A stretch of DNA of 64,000 bases from Megamerina dolium (GCA_963854835.1 OY978530.1:30720695-30784694); one strand, 5' to 3'; positions 36,009-47,700 are shown, counted from the stretch's first letter. Numbers and translations: made by a program. Notes: generated by a model not told the origin, from the sequence alone.

Positions 36009-36599
36009 ATCTTGTGGTATGAACCAGATCTGTGCGTACTAATGATCGCATTCATTTGTACGGTTAAATCCAATAGCAGCATACCCAAAATTACATTGAG
36101 TGTTGCCGTTGGAGTTGTATGAAGGCAACCAGTGATGAAGGAGTTAATTACTCTTTACAGATGATCTAGTCTATTCGCAGTAGTTTTTTCCGTAGTCTTT
36201 TTCCACCATACTATCGCCTTATAGGTAATTGAGAGGATAACCAGGGTATAAATTTTGTGCATCCATTTCGGCTTCATTCCCCAGTTTTTATCACAGACTC
36301 GTTTACAAATGCAGTACGATCAATGTGAGGTTTCCAGTTCAATTTACTGTCTAGAGTTACACCAAAATATTTGGCTTCTATTGCGAAGCCTACTTCTTTG
36401 TCAAAGACCTTTATTGGTCTCAGGTCACACTTCTTTCTAAGTGTAAACGGTACAATTGTTGTCTTATCAAGGTTTACCGATAAACTCTGACTAGCACACC
36501 AGTTTTCTATAATCCTTATTGCATCTTGTAGTAAATCAGAGACGGTCGGTCCGTCTGTGTCTCTAACTACATGATTATTATTTAAGAGCCTTAGGATTT

Positions 36600-37185
36600 G
36601 ATTAAAAAAAACAACACATATAATTTAGAGAAATATATGAAGTCTTTTTTTGAGTCGATAGAACGATCTATATAATTCAATTTCTAAATATGATTTAATG
36701 TAAAATTTGACCGCGGCTGCGACTCAAATGGTTCATACGCTGGATACAATTTTGGCATACTCTCTCCAACATATCGGCCGGTATCTCATGAATAAATCGA
36801 TAATTCACGGTAATCAAGAACACTGGCGGATACAGCTGCGATATTTTGCTCTGTCCACACTCTACGTAGGCATGTTGGTGGTTTAATGTTCAATAATGTA
36901 AATTTGGTGCGAAATTTAGTCACAAGATTCCCAATAGCCGCCTCAGAAGGTCGCCCAAAGTTGACTATAAAATGGAAGAAGTGCACGATGCACTTTGTTA
37001 ACCGAGCATGAATTTGATGATAATAAAATTCAATAATCTTCAAGCGTTGTTCGTTTGTAAGTCGATTCATGGTTAAATTATATACCAAACTGAACATGTT
37101 TGACAGTAACATTTTACATGAAAACAGCTGAGCTGCCATAAACAGTGTTGCCAAAGAGAAAGTTGCTAAAAAATCACCGTGTACA
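36600..37185 (-). mobile_element. Internally deleted Tc1/mariner-like element inside the LOA/R1-like polymerase
   Basis: The minus strand encodes a transposase N-terminus (MNRLTNEQRLKIIEFYY, then PSEAAIGNLVTKFRTKFTLL and a RRVWTEQNIAAVSASV block) and, after a deletion, the C-terminus (an EIPADMLERVCQN then RMNHLSRSRGQ segment near 36700-36790). The same family supplies 17335-17920. Exact termini were not resolved. Confidence 0.8.
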
Positions 37186-38267
37186 ATAACTAAGCATAGC
37201 AATCACATCATATATTCGCTCCGTGAGGGTGCGGACTAATCTGTTGATGACTATGGACCAGAGTAGAGGAGATAGCACGCCTCCTTGGGAACACCCCCGG
37301 ACTATCCTAGCTAGTATCCCAATACCGTTTAAGTCAGACTCTGTTAGCCTACTTCCAAGCATCATGGAAATCCATCTGTTAAGCACGGTTGGCACTTGAA
37401 ATACCTCCAAAGCTGATTCTATAGCTTCATAGATGGTGTGGTTGAAGGCCCCCTCTATGTCTAAGAAACATATCAGGCAGATTTATTTTTCGTAATGGTT
37501 TTTCCGATTTTGCTGACTAGGGCAGATAGGGCTGTTTTCGTAGATATGCCTTTTCAATAGGCATGTTGGTGTGTACTTAAAAGACTTCGGATAAGGATTT
37601 CATCACTGAGGTATCTCTCTATAACCATTTCCATTCCTTTGAGTATACACAACATCAGGCTTATTGGCTTAAATGATTTTGGGTCTTCTTTATTTGGTTT
37701 TTCGGCTTTGGAGAGGTAGATAACATTCACTGTTGTCAAAGCCTACGGAATATATCCAAAAGTCAAACTGCATGTGTATAATTTCGATACAGTTGGTGAC
37801 AGACTGTCCAGTCCTCTCTCTAAAAGCGCCGGGAAGATTTATCTTTTCCCGCCGATTTATAGGAAGAGAATGTTCCTATCGCCCGCTCTACAATCGAACC
37901 AGTGCTCCTTACTGGGGCAGTGAGGCTGCCCGTTATTATAATTATTTTGGTTGGGGTTACTGTCCATTATTTTCGACCCCGGAAAGTGAGCTTTAGTGAG
38001 CAGGGTCAATGTGTCCTGCGCACTACTTGTGGTTGACCCCTGTTCGTTAGTCAATGATCCAATTGGACGGGGTTTATCAACTGAGAGAATCTTCTGTAGC
38101 CTGCAGCTTGAGATTGCGTCGTTCACGTCCTTACAGAAGCGTTTGAAAGATTTCCTTTTGGCTTTTCTTATTTCCTTATTGCATTTGGTGAGAGCTTCGG
38201 AGTAGGTCTGCCAATCGTTATTTCGCTTGGCTATATTAAATAGTTTCCGTACTTCTTTCCTTAGCAT
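37174..38267 (-). pseudogene. Reverse transcriptase of the LOA/R1-like element, N-terminal part
   Basis: The linker (LRKEVRKLFNIAKRNNDWQTYSEAL) is followed by YLSKAEKPNKEDPKSFKPISLM, STHQHAY, an ALSALVSKI...GAFN-like segment, TESDLNGIGI then GCSQGGVLSPLLWSIVINRLV. It breaks off at RIYDVIA, one or two residues before the expected YADD active site. Confidence 0.85.
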
Positions 38268-38499
38268 TTTAAGATATCTGCTCCACCAGGGTGTCTGTCT
38301 TTTAAAGGTCTTTGTCTTTAGGGGACAGTTGTCTTAATATTTGCATTTGTTATGGTATCTTGCAGTTTTCTGAAGATCCCTTCCAGCCTATATATAGTGT
38401 CAACTCTGTTTACAAGTTGTGTAGTGATATGGTGCCTTAACTGGTAACAATAACTGTTCCAGTCGGTCTGTATTTTTAGCTTAAAGGACACATTAGTCA

Positions 38500-39000
38500 G
38501 TGATTTGTACCTAACCTAAACCCTATTTGTCTATGGTCAGAACAAGAGGGCTCTTCGGATACTTGCCAGTTACTGACAAGTCATTTCGATAGAGAAGTGG
38601 TAAGGGTAATGTCTAACACCTCTTTTCTAGTTCTAGTTATGAATGTTGGACTTTTTCCACCATTACAAATATTTAAGTCCAGTGAGAGTATATAATTGAA
38701 TAGTGACTCACCTCTAGCATTGGTGCCCGTGCTTCTCCATATAATGTGATGGGCATGCGCATCACATCCAGGACCAGCTCCAGACAATTGTGCCCCGCGA
38801 ATGTGATCAGCTTTTCTGTCATATCCGTGCGACATTCGGGTACATCTCCAGAGAAGTATGCTGATCTTGGTTGATCTTTTACGCGCACAGGTCTGGCGTA
38901 ATAAAATCTGACTGCGTAAGATCCAAAATTTAATTTTTGATGCTGGCCCATGGTTCCTGCACCAGTGCTATGCTAGGACTGTAGGTGTTGATGGTCTTAG
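38500..39000 (-). pseudogene. Endonuclease of the LOA/R1-like element
   Basis: Two shifted frames contain an IALVQEP-like start, CDAHAHHIIWRSTGTNARG (equivalent of the conserved DFNAHH.WGS..N.RG block) and SPTFITRTRKEVLDITLTT, followed by a SDHR-like end. Together these identify an apurinic-type endonuclease of the R1/LOA kind. Confidence 0.8.
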
Positions 39001-39189
39001 CTAGGACAGCTGATGCTACAATCTCCATATTATTCGTGTGGGGCTTTGGTGTGAGTACCTACATGCTTGCCCACTCTGCCCCTTGTCTGCACCCATACAT
39101 TACTGTACATGGTTGCAGACTTATACAAAATACTCAATTATTTGGACGGATGATCTTTCCAGTCGGTTGAGTCTCCCGGACAGGTTTAG

Positions 39190-40407
39190 TTGAGGCAGGC
39201 TTTGCAGATCTCACGCTGTTGTGGATGTCTTTTTGTCACCAGCGCGGATGTCAGTCCTGTTCTCGTTCCAGTCTGCCCATACCTCGAGGGATGCCTGTCG
39301 ACTAGTGGATGGTCTTTCCTCATCCACTCTGATGTGCGATGCTTCGATCTCTGTTTCACCTCCACTGGTCGCTGACGGAGGGAAGGTCATTCAGCTCAGA
39401 GAGCAGGCGGGCCGACGCATGGTGGATGGCCAGCCTCGACACTGATCCCTGTGACGTAGCAGTTCTGTTCATTACTTTCCAGTTGCATGTTGGTAATGAG
39501 AGGTTCTGCATTCGAAGCATCTGAAGGATTTCATCAGCCGCGAGAGAACAACCAGAGAAAAATGCCGAGGCAATATTGGATTTAGGAATATCATTTCCCC
39601 TTCACCAGCCACAGCTTCTTGTTCCCCAGTTGAATTTTTAACGTTACCTCTTTGAGCCAATCCTTCGTTGCCTCAGCGACACATAATTATCCATCCCGGT
39701 TTGAAGGAGCAGCCTTGAAAACGGATTTAAGGGACATCAATGGGAAGCTTATGAATCTCCCCCTTGCTCGCCCTCTCGATTTCTTTCTGCTCCTCCAAAT
39801 CGAGATGGACGGTCGGGTATTCCTCTAACAGGATACCGACTTTGATTGCAGCAGCAGTTTCGGCATAGGATGGGCTTACCTTCACCATTTTAGGAGTGGG
39901 TTGTGCCATCTCCGCTTTTCCACTACTGCCGTTCGTCTTGTCAGTGTCCTCTAGGACCACCTTTAGAGCCATATCGTACGGCTTGCCATCCGCTATCAGC
40001 TTTCGAAGCTTCTTCTTTTGAGAAGTCGTCAACCGCTTTCTCTTAAGTGAGATGACTACAGTAGTAGTAGTGGTGATGCTACCGAACAATCACTGCCCGT
40101 GTGGCCTTGCGACCGTTGGATCCTCCAACCATCCTTGGCCTGTTTTCCGACTTCACACTGATTATTGACATCGGTCTGTCCAATGTCTTTACCATCCGAG
40201 GAGAGCTTATTTTTCTTCATCTTCGGTCACATACTCTGATGAGGCGTTTCTGTAGCTACATATTATTTTAGGGGGAAAGGAAGCATCAGCCATGACAGAG
40301 CCCCATGCCATGGTAAGTCCATAGTACTGCCTGAGGCGGACCGGTATCGGACAGGCTCCGTTCGAATATAGTCGGACTCTCCTGACTGCAAACCATCCAG
40401 TGGGCAC
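39190..40407 (-). pseudogene. ORF1 gag-like region of the LOA/R1-like element
   Basis: The clearest part is 40089-39727, a lysine-rich segment (LKRKRLTTSQKKKLRKLIADG) then an acidic PTVHLDLEEQKEIERA stretch. A CFECRTSHYQHATGK piece near 39500 could be a zinc-knuckle relic. RNA binding is inferred by family. Confidence 0.65.
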
Positions 40408-40664
40408 GGATCACATAACATCCTGGATTAAGGTGTGGTAAGGATATTGATAGGAAAGGAATTATGGTAAGTGGGAGGTAGGGAGGAAAAGTGTGATTAG
40501 TTAGCCAACATTCCGAGAGGAGACAAAACTACCCACGGGTGGCTATTTCCAGCGGCCACCACAAGGAGGTGTAATCACATCCCGCCAGTTCTATAGCCGC
40601 TGTTCGCCGTCGGGCATCCAACCGCTAGGAGCAATCATAGAATAGGCAGCAGACCACCTGGCCA

Positions 40665-41190
40665 CATATTAAGATGTTGAAAAATTTTGCATTTATGCGG
40701 ATTGTTGTCTGCCGTTTGTCAACTGGAGTGAATTCTGAGACAAGGTGTCGTAGTCTCTTACTGACAATAAATCCATATCCGAGTTTGTGCGTCTTCTCAT
40801 AGCAATTGTAATATATATCAGAGAATGCTCTTTTAGAGCAACCCTGTCTCGTCCATCGCATTTCCTGAAATGCGGTGATGTGAGCCTTGTATTTGTCGAG
40901 GACATCAAACAGCTGGATAGACGGACAGGGCATTCCAGGTGCATATCCATAATTCGTGGTCCTTATTTCGTTTTCGGGAGTTATCAATAAAAAGGGGAGT
41001 CCTTATCCGGGGCACGCTCTGATTTTTCATTGGGGGAGGGTTTTCATTTCGTGGGTCCCAAGACCAACGCACAAGCTCTAACCGAGGAGATTTTCGCCAC
41101 CCATATTAGGCGCTTCCAGTGGGTGCCAGAAAGACGCTGCACGGTGTTTGCTGCGTAGAGGACCTCCATTAACGATGAAGGTGCCATCAC
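40665..41190 (-). mobile_element. RTE-like 5' fragment (leader and endonuclease start)
   Basis: Minus-strand 40987-40680 reads NYGYAPGMP, then HITAFQEMRWTRQGCSKRA and GFIVSKRLRHLVS...TPVDKRQTTIRI, aligned to the endonuclease at 14400-14700. Similarity to 14325 upstream shows the leader (CGGATAAGGACT-like). 41000-41190 may be further leader or unrelated. Confidence 0.8.
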
Positions 41191-41389
41191 ATAGCAAGCA
41201 AGTAAGTGATGGCACCATCATTCTGTAAGCGTGCAGAACAAACTATATGATGTCCGGTGACTTGACTTAAGATGAGTTCATCAAGGTATTCGCTAGCTCC
41301 TTGAGGCAGTTAGACACGTTACATTGCGAAAACACCCCTAGACCATTTTAACCAAATGTTATAATTTTTTCGATTGTTGGGCAAATAAA

Positions 41390-41660
41390 AAAAAATATTG
41401 TAAATATGTAGCACTTATAGGCCTCGAAGAGCTCTTTGGCCGAGCTTCTCTTCCAGTACTGTTATTCGTATTAAATTTTGGACAGTATTAGATGGGGACT
41501 ACAAATTTTAGCCGGTTCCGAACAGCAGAACCCTTGAGACATCACTTTTTGGGGCATTGTCACAGAGTTATTTTAGAAGCTTTTCCATGGTAAATTGTTA
41601 CTGCCAGAAAAATTGCCTATTGCTTGCCGACAGGGGGTACCGTTCGAAAGAAAATTAATT
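41390..41660 (-). mobile_element. tRNA-derived SINE, copy 2
   Basis: Minus-strand body from the CGTTCGAAAG region to GTGCTACATATTT. It includes the GTCGGCAAGCAAT-type, GTTCTGCTGTTCGGAAC and CATCTAATACTGTCC-type segments. The head is absent and the sequence is diverged from copies 1 and 5. Confidence 0.85.
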
Positions 41661-42126
41661 TTAGTTTGGCATGCGGGCTTAATATACAAGATTAAGTAAT
41701 CTCTTCCCGAAAAGGTGCACATGATTTTCCATTCATATATTACTAAGGAGCATCTGGTACTAAGGAACATCATTCTTGAAGACTTTTAATTTATCTACGA
41801 AACAAAAGAGCATTAATTATCTCAATATATATCAATCCGCAGAGCTTCCAATGCGGAATCGATATACAGCAACACGGAGGATATTTAACCGACAAAGCAG
41901 GTAAAAACTTTTAAGTAATAATTACAAAAAGTTGGCAAAACATAGACCATCAACAAAAGAAATAATAAATAAACATTGCAAAGACGCTGATTGCGCCAAA
42001 ATTGTTATTGCTAAAACTGATTGGAAAAGAAAGGGGATCTTAGAAGATCCTATTCACGAAACAATTGCAGGAATTGCGAGTGTATCCTGTACACTCACCA
42101 ACTGCAATAATTTTCTCTAAAAGAAG
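41661..42126. other. No recognised gene
   Basis: Short frames without recognisable similarity. The string GATTTTCCATTCATATATTACT near 41725 recurs near 44309, hinting at another repeat. Confidence 0.4.
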
Positions 42127-42645
42127 GTGACCAGATTAAACTTAAGTAAAGGAAATTTCCTATGTCACACTAAAATGTTACGAGCACCGCCTCCGGGAGT
42201 AGGAACTCAAAGTGGAAATGATGAACTAGAAAAACAAACAATAAATAAGATACTACTTGAAAGACTAGAAAAAATTGAACATATGTGTAATGAGCTTAAA
42301 GAAGAAAACACACGCTTTAAATAACAAAATCTACAATTACAAAACCAGAAATACCATAACAGAAATGAGAATATACATCACAAATCAAACGAACAATTCT
42401 ACACCGATGAAGAAGCATTAGCACGAGAAACTGAATAGATTTTGAAGAAAACCCGCTCAAACAACATATGTAAAGCGAACTCATCACCTGAAACATTGTC
42501 CAGCTCTCCGCCAACCGCCACCACGCAATAAGTACAGGATACCCCTCTAGTCAGAAAAGAGCATCGTCCACCACCAATAATGATAACTGGTGTATTAAAC
42601 TATCAACAGTTATACCATGAAATAAAAAAGTATGCTAAAAATAAT
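42127..42645 (+). pseudogene. Jockey-type ORF1 fragment
   Basis: A coiled-coil-like stretch (LERLEKIEHMCNELKEENTRF) is followed, after stops, by a PPPIMITGVLNYQQLYHEIKK segment, which looks like the start of the central domain of Jockey-type gag proteins. Confidence 0.6.
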
Positions 42646-42649
42646 TAAT

Positions 42650-43211
42650 TGTCTGTATTCATTCATGAGGTTTTGTTCTTTTCAGTCTTCTCAATCATGC
42701 GTAATATCTAGAAGTTGGATCGCTTTCACGCTGGTGTGATTAAGTAGTCGTTTTACGAGTTTTACAGCGTAATGCTGAATGGTATCTTTTACCCATTTGA
42801 TATTAAGTTCACTGTGTAGTTCCTCATAAGTTACGTAACGTTACGAGTTAGTAATCATGCGCAGTAAATTATTTTGGCTTCGCTGAAGTCTTCGATGATC
42901 TTTTGATTTGACTGATTTGTACAACCCTAAAGCTGTATGCCATACATTCAGATCAGCTTAATGACGGACAGGACAGCTTCTTGAATGACTCAAGAAGCTG
43001 ACAGTAATTCACCGGCAGCGATTTGCTCATCTTATATATAAGTCCTTGGTGCCGTACACGATCAAATGCTTGAGAAACGTCTAAAAACACGGCAGGGCAG
43101 TACTTATTTCTTTCAAATGCTTCTTCAATCGTATTTATCATTCGATGTATTTGATCAATAATTGAATATTTAATCCTGAATCCAAATTTAAAGTCAGGTA
43201 TATCAATCAAT
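42650..43211 (-). pseudogene. Jockey reverse transcriptase fragment (minus)
   Basis: FGFRIKYSIIDQIHRMINTIEEAFERN then VFLDVSQAFDRV (43203-42953), followed after a deletion by a VWHTALG...LQRSQNNLLRMITNS C-terminal segment near 42900. The FADD block is deleted. Confidence 0.82.
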
Positions 43212-43212
43212 A

Positions 43213-43306
43213 CTAAAATAAGTAGGACCCTTCTAATACTGTCCAAAACTTAACACGCACAACAGTAATGGAAGAGAAGCTCGGACAATGAGCCCTTCGG
43301 GGTTTT
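43213..43306 (+). mobile_element. tRNA-derived SINE, copy 3 (3' fragment)
   Basis: Plus-strand AATAAGTAGGACCCTTCTAA onwards to CAATGAGCCCTTCGGGG matches the last third of the SINE body. It sits exactly between two Jockey fragments of opposite orientation. Confidence 0.85.
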
Positions 43307-43905
43307 GAAATCATCAATGCATGCCTTAAACTGAAATATGTACCCAAGCTATGGAAAGTTTTAGAAGTAATAATGTTACCAAAAGCCGGAAAAAATCCAT
43401 AAGATGTATCATCATATCGACGAATTTTCCTTCTACCAATCATGTCCAAATTACTCGAAAAAATAATATTGAAAAGATTAAAACCAATCGTCGAAAGCCG
43501 AAGTATTATTATCAGCCACCAATTTGGTTTCCAAGCAAGGTACTCAACAACTGATCAAGTTCATAGAATCACCAGCGTGATAGATAATGCAATCGAAAAT
43601 AAAAAAGTTTGCTAATCAATATTTCTCGACGTCGTTATTTTAACCCGTCTGGACATATGGTATTTTCCTCTGGGGCTGTGCCAAACAAATCCATCTAAAC
43701 CAAATACAAAGGTTCCATAATAAATTCTTGAAAATCGCGGTTAACGCACCGTGGTACGGGCGAAACTCTGACTTACACCGTGATCTGGAAATCATGGCGG
43801 TGTTTGAGGTTGTAAAGCCGAATGCTGTAGCTCATACGAAGCGGATTCAACAACATGTAAATTCTGAGGCTCGACAACTCTACAACAGGGCTATGTCGTA
43901 GGCTA
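43307..43905 (+). pseudogene. Jockey reverse transcriptase fragment (plus)
   Basis: ACLKLKYVPKLWKV, MLPKAGKNP, SHQFGFQARYSTTDQVHRI and a FLDV segment, then a deletion to PVWTYGIFLWG...FLKIAVNAPWYGRNSDLHRDL. Stops and shifts interrupt it. Confidence 0.85.
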
Positions 43906-44059
43906 AAGCGGAAAAAAACCTCATGATCTTGCATCACACACTATAGTTGGCGGCCCATAGCTGCCTCAAACCAAATTTACTTTCAAAGCTGATTTTCAAG
44001 ATTATTACTCTGACTTACTACCCGAAATTTGTTTATAAGCCATGAAAAAACGGATTACG

Positions 44060-44260
44060 TCATTGGCGTCATCTTATTGACCTATTAGTATTTTGCCTCA
44101 ATTATCTAACGTTTTTGAAAAAAATATATATACCATATCATGCCAACAATAACGCGAAGAAATTTCATACGAAATCATTAATTCGGCTTTAGGAAACCAG
44201 ATGACATTGTAGAATTGCTAAAGAGGTTCATGATACGGCCGAGCAGTATCATTTGTTTTG
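44060..44260 (+). pseudogene. Degenerate non-LTR reverse transcriptase scrap
   Basis: A PISILPQLSNVFEK-like piece and an FGFRKPDDIVELL piece in shifted frames suggest the palm entry region of a Jockey-type polymerase. Low certainty. Confidence 0.5.
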
Positions 44261-44717
44261 AATTTATGTACGTGTAGCTCGGCGAGCTACAGCTACACAA
44301 CAGATTTTCCATTCATATATTACTGAACGAAAATTCATAAAATAAAATTAAATAAAATAACTTTCTTTCAAGAAAAACAAAATATTGTACGTTAACCATA
44401 AGTTCCATTCCTGCATTTGATTTATACTTTAGATCTTCTAATGTTTTCCCATAATATGGTTTCTACTTTTATGGATGATACTGCAGTCCTATGTTACCAC
44501 ATTCTCCTATGTTCTCACATCTCATATTAGCATATCTATAAGTCTCAAGGAGCTTTGAAATCTACTGGAAAAAAAGGGTTGGAAAATGGCGTATTACTAT
44601 AAATTAAACAAAAAGTGTGCAAGTCAGAAGCCAAGTTACACTGCGTAAGGAAACTTACCCCGGTTAAATAAAATAACACTACTATACCACAAACAAATAA
44701 AGTAGCATTCCTTTATA
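44261..44717. other. No recognised gene
   Basis: AT-rich with no identifiable coding or repeat structure except the string shared with 41725. Confidence 0.45.
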
Positions 44718-44841
44718 GTCTAGACAGACGAACAAAATTAATTTGCATTAAGAAGCATAAATGCACGTTTGAAATTCACAGTGACAGACGACAACTTTGT
44801 GCATTTAGACATCTAATGTTGAAGTCTTAAATTAAATTAAA

Positions 44842-45036
44842 ATGGATAAAAGAAAAATTTTATTGGCGATTTTGCTATTTTTAGAAAATCAACAACATTT
44901 TAATGAAAACATTCTATTGCTATTAAATAAATTAAAAAATAATACATTGCAACTAAATGCTATATTAGATTGTAACACAATACTACGAGCCGGGATTGCA
45001 ATTGCTCAGCCAGACATACGGGAGATTTGGAAATTC
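44842..45036 (+). CDS. Possible first exon of a Harbinger-like transposase
   Basis: MDKRKILLAILLFLENQQHF starts a 65-codon frame that ends at a consensus donor (TTC/GTAAGTTT, 45037). A Leu-rich opening of this kind is seen in some Harbinger transposases. No catalytic part is present. Confidence 0.38.
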
Positions 45037-45072
45037 GTAAGTTTAAACAAGTATTTTTATTTGGTCTTCAAT

Positions 45073-45159
45073 TCATAAATTGTGCCTTTCAGCCCACAAG
45101 TCCAGCAACTTGATTTCATCGCTGGTCCACCAGACTTTCCGATGCTTGTTTTCTGCCAT
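45073..45159 (-). CDS. Truncated Myb/SANT-like (MADF-type) accessory protein of the Harbinger-like element
   Basis: The 28-residue frame MAENKHRKVWWTSDEIKLLDL then WAERHNL has the tryptophan/leucine spacing of the first helix of a trihelix or Myb-like DNA-binding domain, the type of accessory protein paired with PIF/Harbinger transposases. It ends where the full domain would continue. Confidence 0.5.
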   Translation of the reverse strand: MAENKHRKVWWTSDEIKLLDLWAERHNL

Positions 45160-45492
45160 CTAAAAAAGAAAAAAAAAATAGTTTTGTTAATATACATATT
45201 TGCATATATATTGTAACAAAAATAGCTTACTTCTCTTGTTGCGCTTTTTTAATTATTTTAATTTATTTTCTTCTTCTTCCTGTCAATGCAAATCACCATT
45301 CACAATAGCAACCAAATACCAATTTTTAATGGAGTTGCCATGTCGAAATTAGTAAATTCAGCTAAATGCACGAAAAATTTGTGCATTTATTATGGCGTTA
45401 ATGTGCATTTGGATAAAGCAAATGCTAATAAATGCAAATGTTAATGTGCATTAAGGCTGTTAATGCAAATTAAGGCTGCCGTCTGTCTAGCC

Positions 45493-46764
45493 TATTACAT
45501 TCGCCTTGATACAACGTCTCTCAACAAGAGGTATCATTTAAAATTTTTTTAATGCAATATTTTTCTGAAAACAGCTCATAGTTTTATTTTAATCCAAAGT
45601 ACAAACTCTAATGTTAGTAATGGAACATATTTATCATCACATTTCCATATAAGTGCGGCTGAATTTCGTAAATAACAGCTCTAATATTCTCTTTGAGTGC
45701 TTCAATATTTACTGAAGCATTGGCATTGACTTTATTTTATTGACTTTATTTTTTATTGCATTTTCCACGTCGATAGCATCACTTTCAGGTCTAAAAAGTC
45801 CGTCAATATGATGATGGCCAAAAACAGTACGAACTTAACTTTTTATAGTGAATTTTCACTATTTCAATGCGTTGGAAAAACGCCGATATGATGATGATGA
45901 AACGATCTTGCAATAAATTTTAAATTAAAACGAAATCTTACATATCTGTTTACTTAAAAAACTGTTAATTTTTAATATTCACTAAATTTACTAAATTTGA
46001 ATACTGATTATTAATTTCTAACAAGATAGATACAAATAAAAATATAAAAAAAAAATGAGAAAAACAATTATAGCGTATCAAAAGTCATCGGCATGCAGTA
46101 AACATGATAACACAACTAGCGCGGTTGATGTAAAAAAAAAACAGGAAGAGTAAAGGCAACCTTTGTAGTTGTTTGTGTTGTACCAAGGTGCAACACTTTC
46201 ATTCATTGGCATATTCCAGTGATCGAATAGGGTTAATAAATGCAACAATATGTAAAATATTAACTGATCTGGTAAAAAAAATTGAGTAATTACACAATTC
46301 TGCAGGAAGCTCAATCTATATTGCAAATTTGGTTCCTATACATATACTGACGATTTGGTAAAAATACTGAATAATATTGGAATTAAATATAAAATTGTAA
46401 TATCGGCATTATTTACATGTAAGCAATACGTGAAACTTGATAATTCCAATATTATACATTCCAATTTATAAAACTGTTATGTCAACATTATTTACATGCA
46501 AGCAATTTCAAAGTATGTAAAAAATACAATATTAACGAATTAGTCGTCGTTTGTCATTCGTAGTGGAATAAAGTCAGTTAGTTCACATTACTCTTGCTTT
46601 GCAAATCATTTGTTTTAATACCGTTTTCTATAGTGAAATATTCAATTCAGTATAATATTCAACATAAGGTGAATAAGGCAAAATAAGTATATTTAATTGT
46701 GTTATAATAACAAAATCGTGAAATTAGGTCTATCTCTAAGGGAATTGCACATAGTTATTAACAT
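45493..46764. other. No recognised gene; degenerate 77-bp repeat pair
   Basis: CATTATTTACATG(T/C)AAGCAAT occurs near 46407 and 46484, about 77 bases apart, with similarity extending upstream. Otherwise AT-rich. Confidence 0.5.
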
Positions 46765-47110
46765 AAAATGTTGAATGAGACCCTTGTTAATTACACGGGC
46801 AATCAGAACGACCTCCACCGAATCTCTGAATACATTGTTATATCTTATTCCTTTCCTTATTCCTTTATTCCTGAGGAAGCAGTTAGCAGCTCAATCGGTT
46901 ATTAGACTTAGATCAATTTCAGAATGGTCACGCAACGGTACGGGACCCTCAACAATTCTGGACCAATATAGCTTTATACCGAGATTTGGAGTATGAAAAC
47001 ACACTTCTCAATGGATCCATCTACTTCTACAGCGACGGCTTAAATCCTGACAGACGAGTTCAGACAGCCGGACCACTGCAGTGTCCGGATTGCCGCCTCA
47101 AGCGCACCTA
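46765..47110 (+). pseudogene. LOA/R1-like polymerase-RNase H linker fragment
   Basis: ITRAIRTTSTESLNTLLYL then FLRKQLAAQSVIRLRSISEW matches the region following the thumb in R1/LOA-like elements (usually GAMRTTPTAALE...). It ends in CCTAACCTAACCTA. Confidence 0.6.
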
Positions 47111-47151
47111 ACCTAACCTATTAACAGGGACATCATACATTTCTTCCTGTA

Positions 47152-47300
47152 AATTTTAACAATTGAATAATCTTTCACAACAAAGGAATAGTGACAAATT
47201 TCTTATTGTATCAAATCATTTTATACATCGTTTTAAAGGTTAACTCCTATACAAGATACCTTTTTTCGAATAAGAAAAAATACTTTGAAAAAAAATTTTA
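47152..47300. repeat. Unclassified dispersed repeat, copy 1
   Basis: About 150 bases (TTTCACAACAAAGGAATAGTG ... CATCGTTTTAAAGGTTAA ... GAATAAGAAAAAA) recur in the same orientation at 49284-49430 with high identity. No coding match found. Confidence 0.8.
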
Positions 47301-47334
47301 CCGACCCTTAGTTTGTTTGAATGACTTCAGAAAG

Positions 47335-47700
47335 ATGTGAACGCGCATTTTCATATCGCAGAATTACTTTGTCTTGTCGTTAGGTATTGTGGTCGTTTTT
47401 CATTCAATGCTCGGCTCAATCGCATCAATTGTGGGATGGTGATGGTTTGATTTGATTTAGTAGCTCATAATAAACAACACAGAGCTGGTCCCACCAAATA
47501 CAGAGTATAATCCTGTCACTATGAATATTCCGCTTTGCCGTTGATATTGATGGTTGGCCGGCATAACATACAATTTCTTTCGTTTCGGGTTATTGGAAAT
47601 TGGTAATTCGTCAACCACTGATGATGTTGTCAATTGTTTAAGCGTTTGACATGAATTTTCGTCAAATAAAGCCGTCAATTCTTCATCTTCTAACTTTTCT
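47335..47700 (-). pseudogene. mariner transposase fragment (irritans-like)
   Basis: The minus strand reads TALFDENSCQTLKQL (N-terminal domain), then NNPKRKKLYVMPANHQYQRQ, YSVFGGTS, LCVVYYELLNQIKP and a KVILRYENARSHLSEVIQT segment (second catalytic region, with Asp replaced by Glu). These match irritans-type mariners, distinct from the one at 25161. Frames shift and the central-first catalytic region is deleted. Confidence 0.83.

Larger units (their letters stand above)
35040..40600 (-). mobile_element. Long LOA/R1-like non-LTR element with RNase H, degenerate
   Basis: On the minus strand the order is ORF1 (about 40407-39190), endonuclease (about 39000-38500), linker (38267-37857), reverse transcriptase (37740-37190, resuming at 36600), RNase H (about 36008-35540) and a cysteine/histidine C-terminus (35403-35116). 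RNase H places it in the I-type group (LOA, R1 relatives). It is interrupted in the polymerase by a DNA transposon remnant at 36600-37185. Stops are frequent. Confidence 0.86.
44718..45492. mobile_element. Short inverted-repeat DNA transposon, PIF/Harbinger-like
   Basis: Imperfect terminal inverted repeats (left GTCTAGACAGACG, then TTAATTTGCATTAA; right reads GGCTAGACAGACG, then TTAATTTGCATTAA on the complement) enclose 775 bp. TA flanks both ends; the exact duplication is unclear. Inside are two convergent truncated frames, and many ATGCA/TGCAT motifs cluster near the ends. Confidence 0.68.

Noticed and set aside
47106..47121. CCTAACCTAACCTA resembles the insect telomeric repeat TTAGG.
   Set aside because: Only two to three units, attached to a non-LTR fragment; flies generally lack TTAGG telomeres. 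Probably coincidental or part of an element end.
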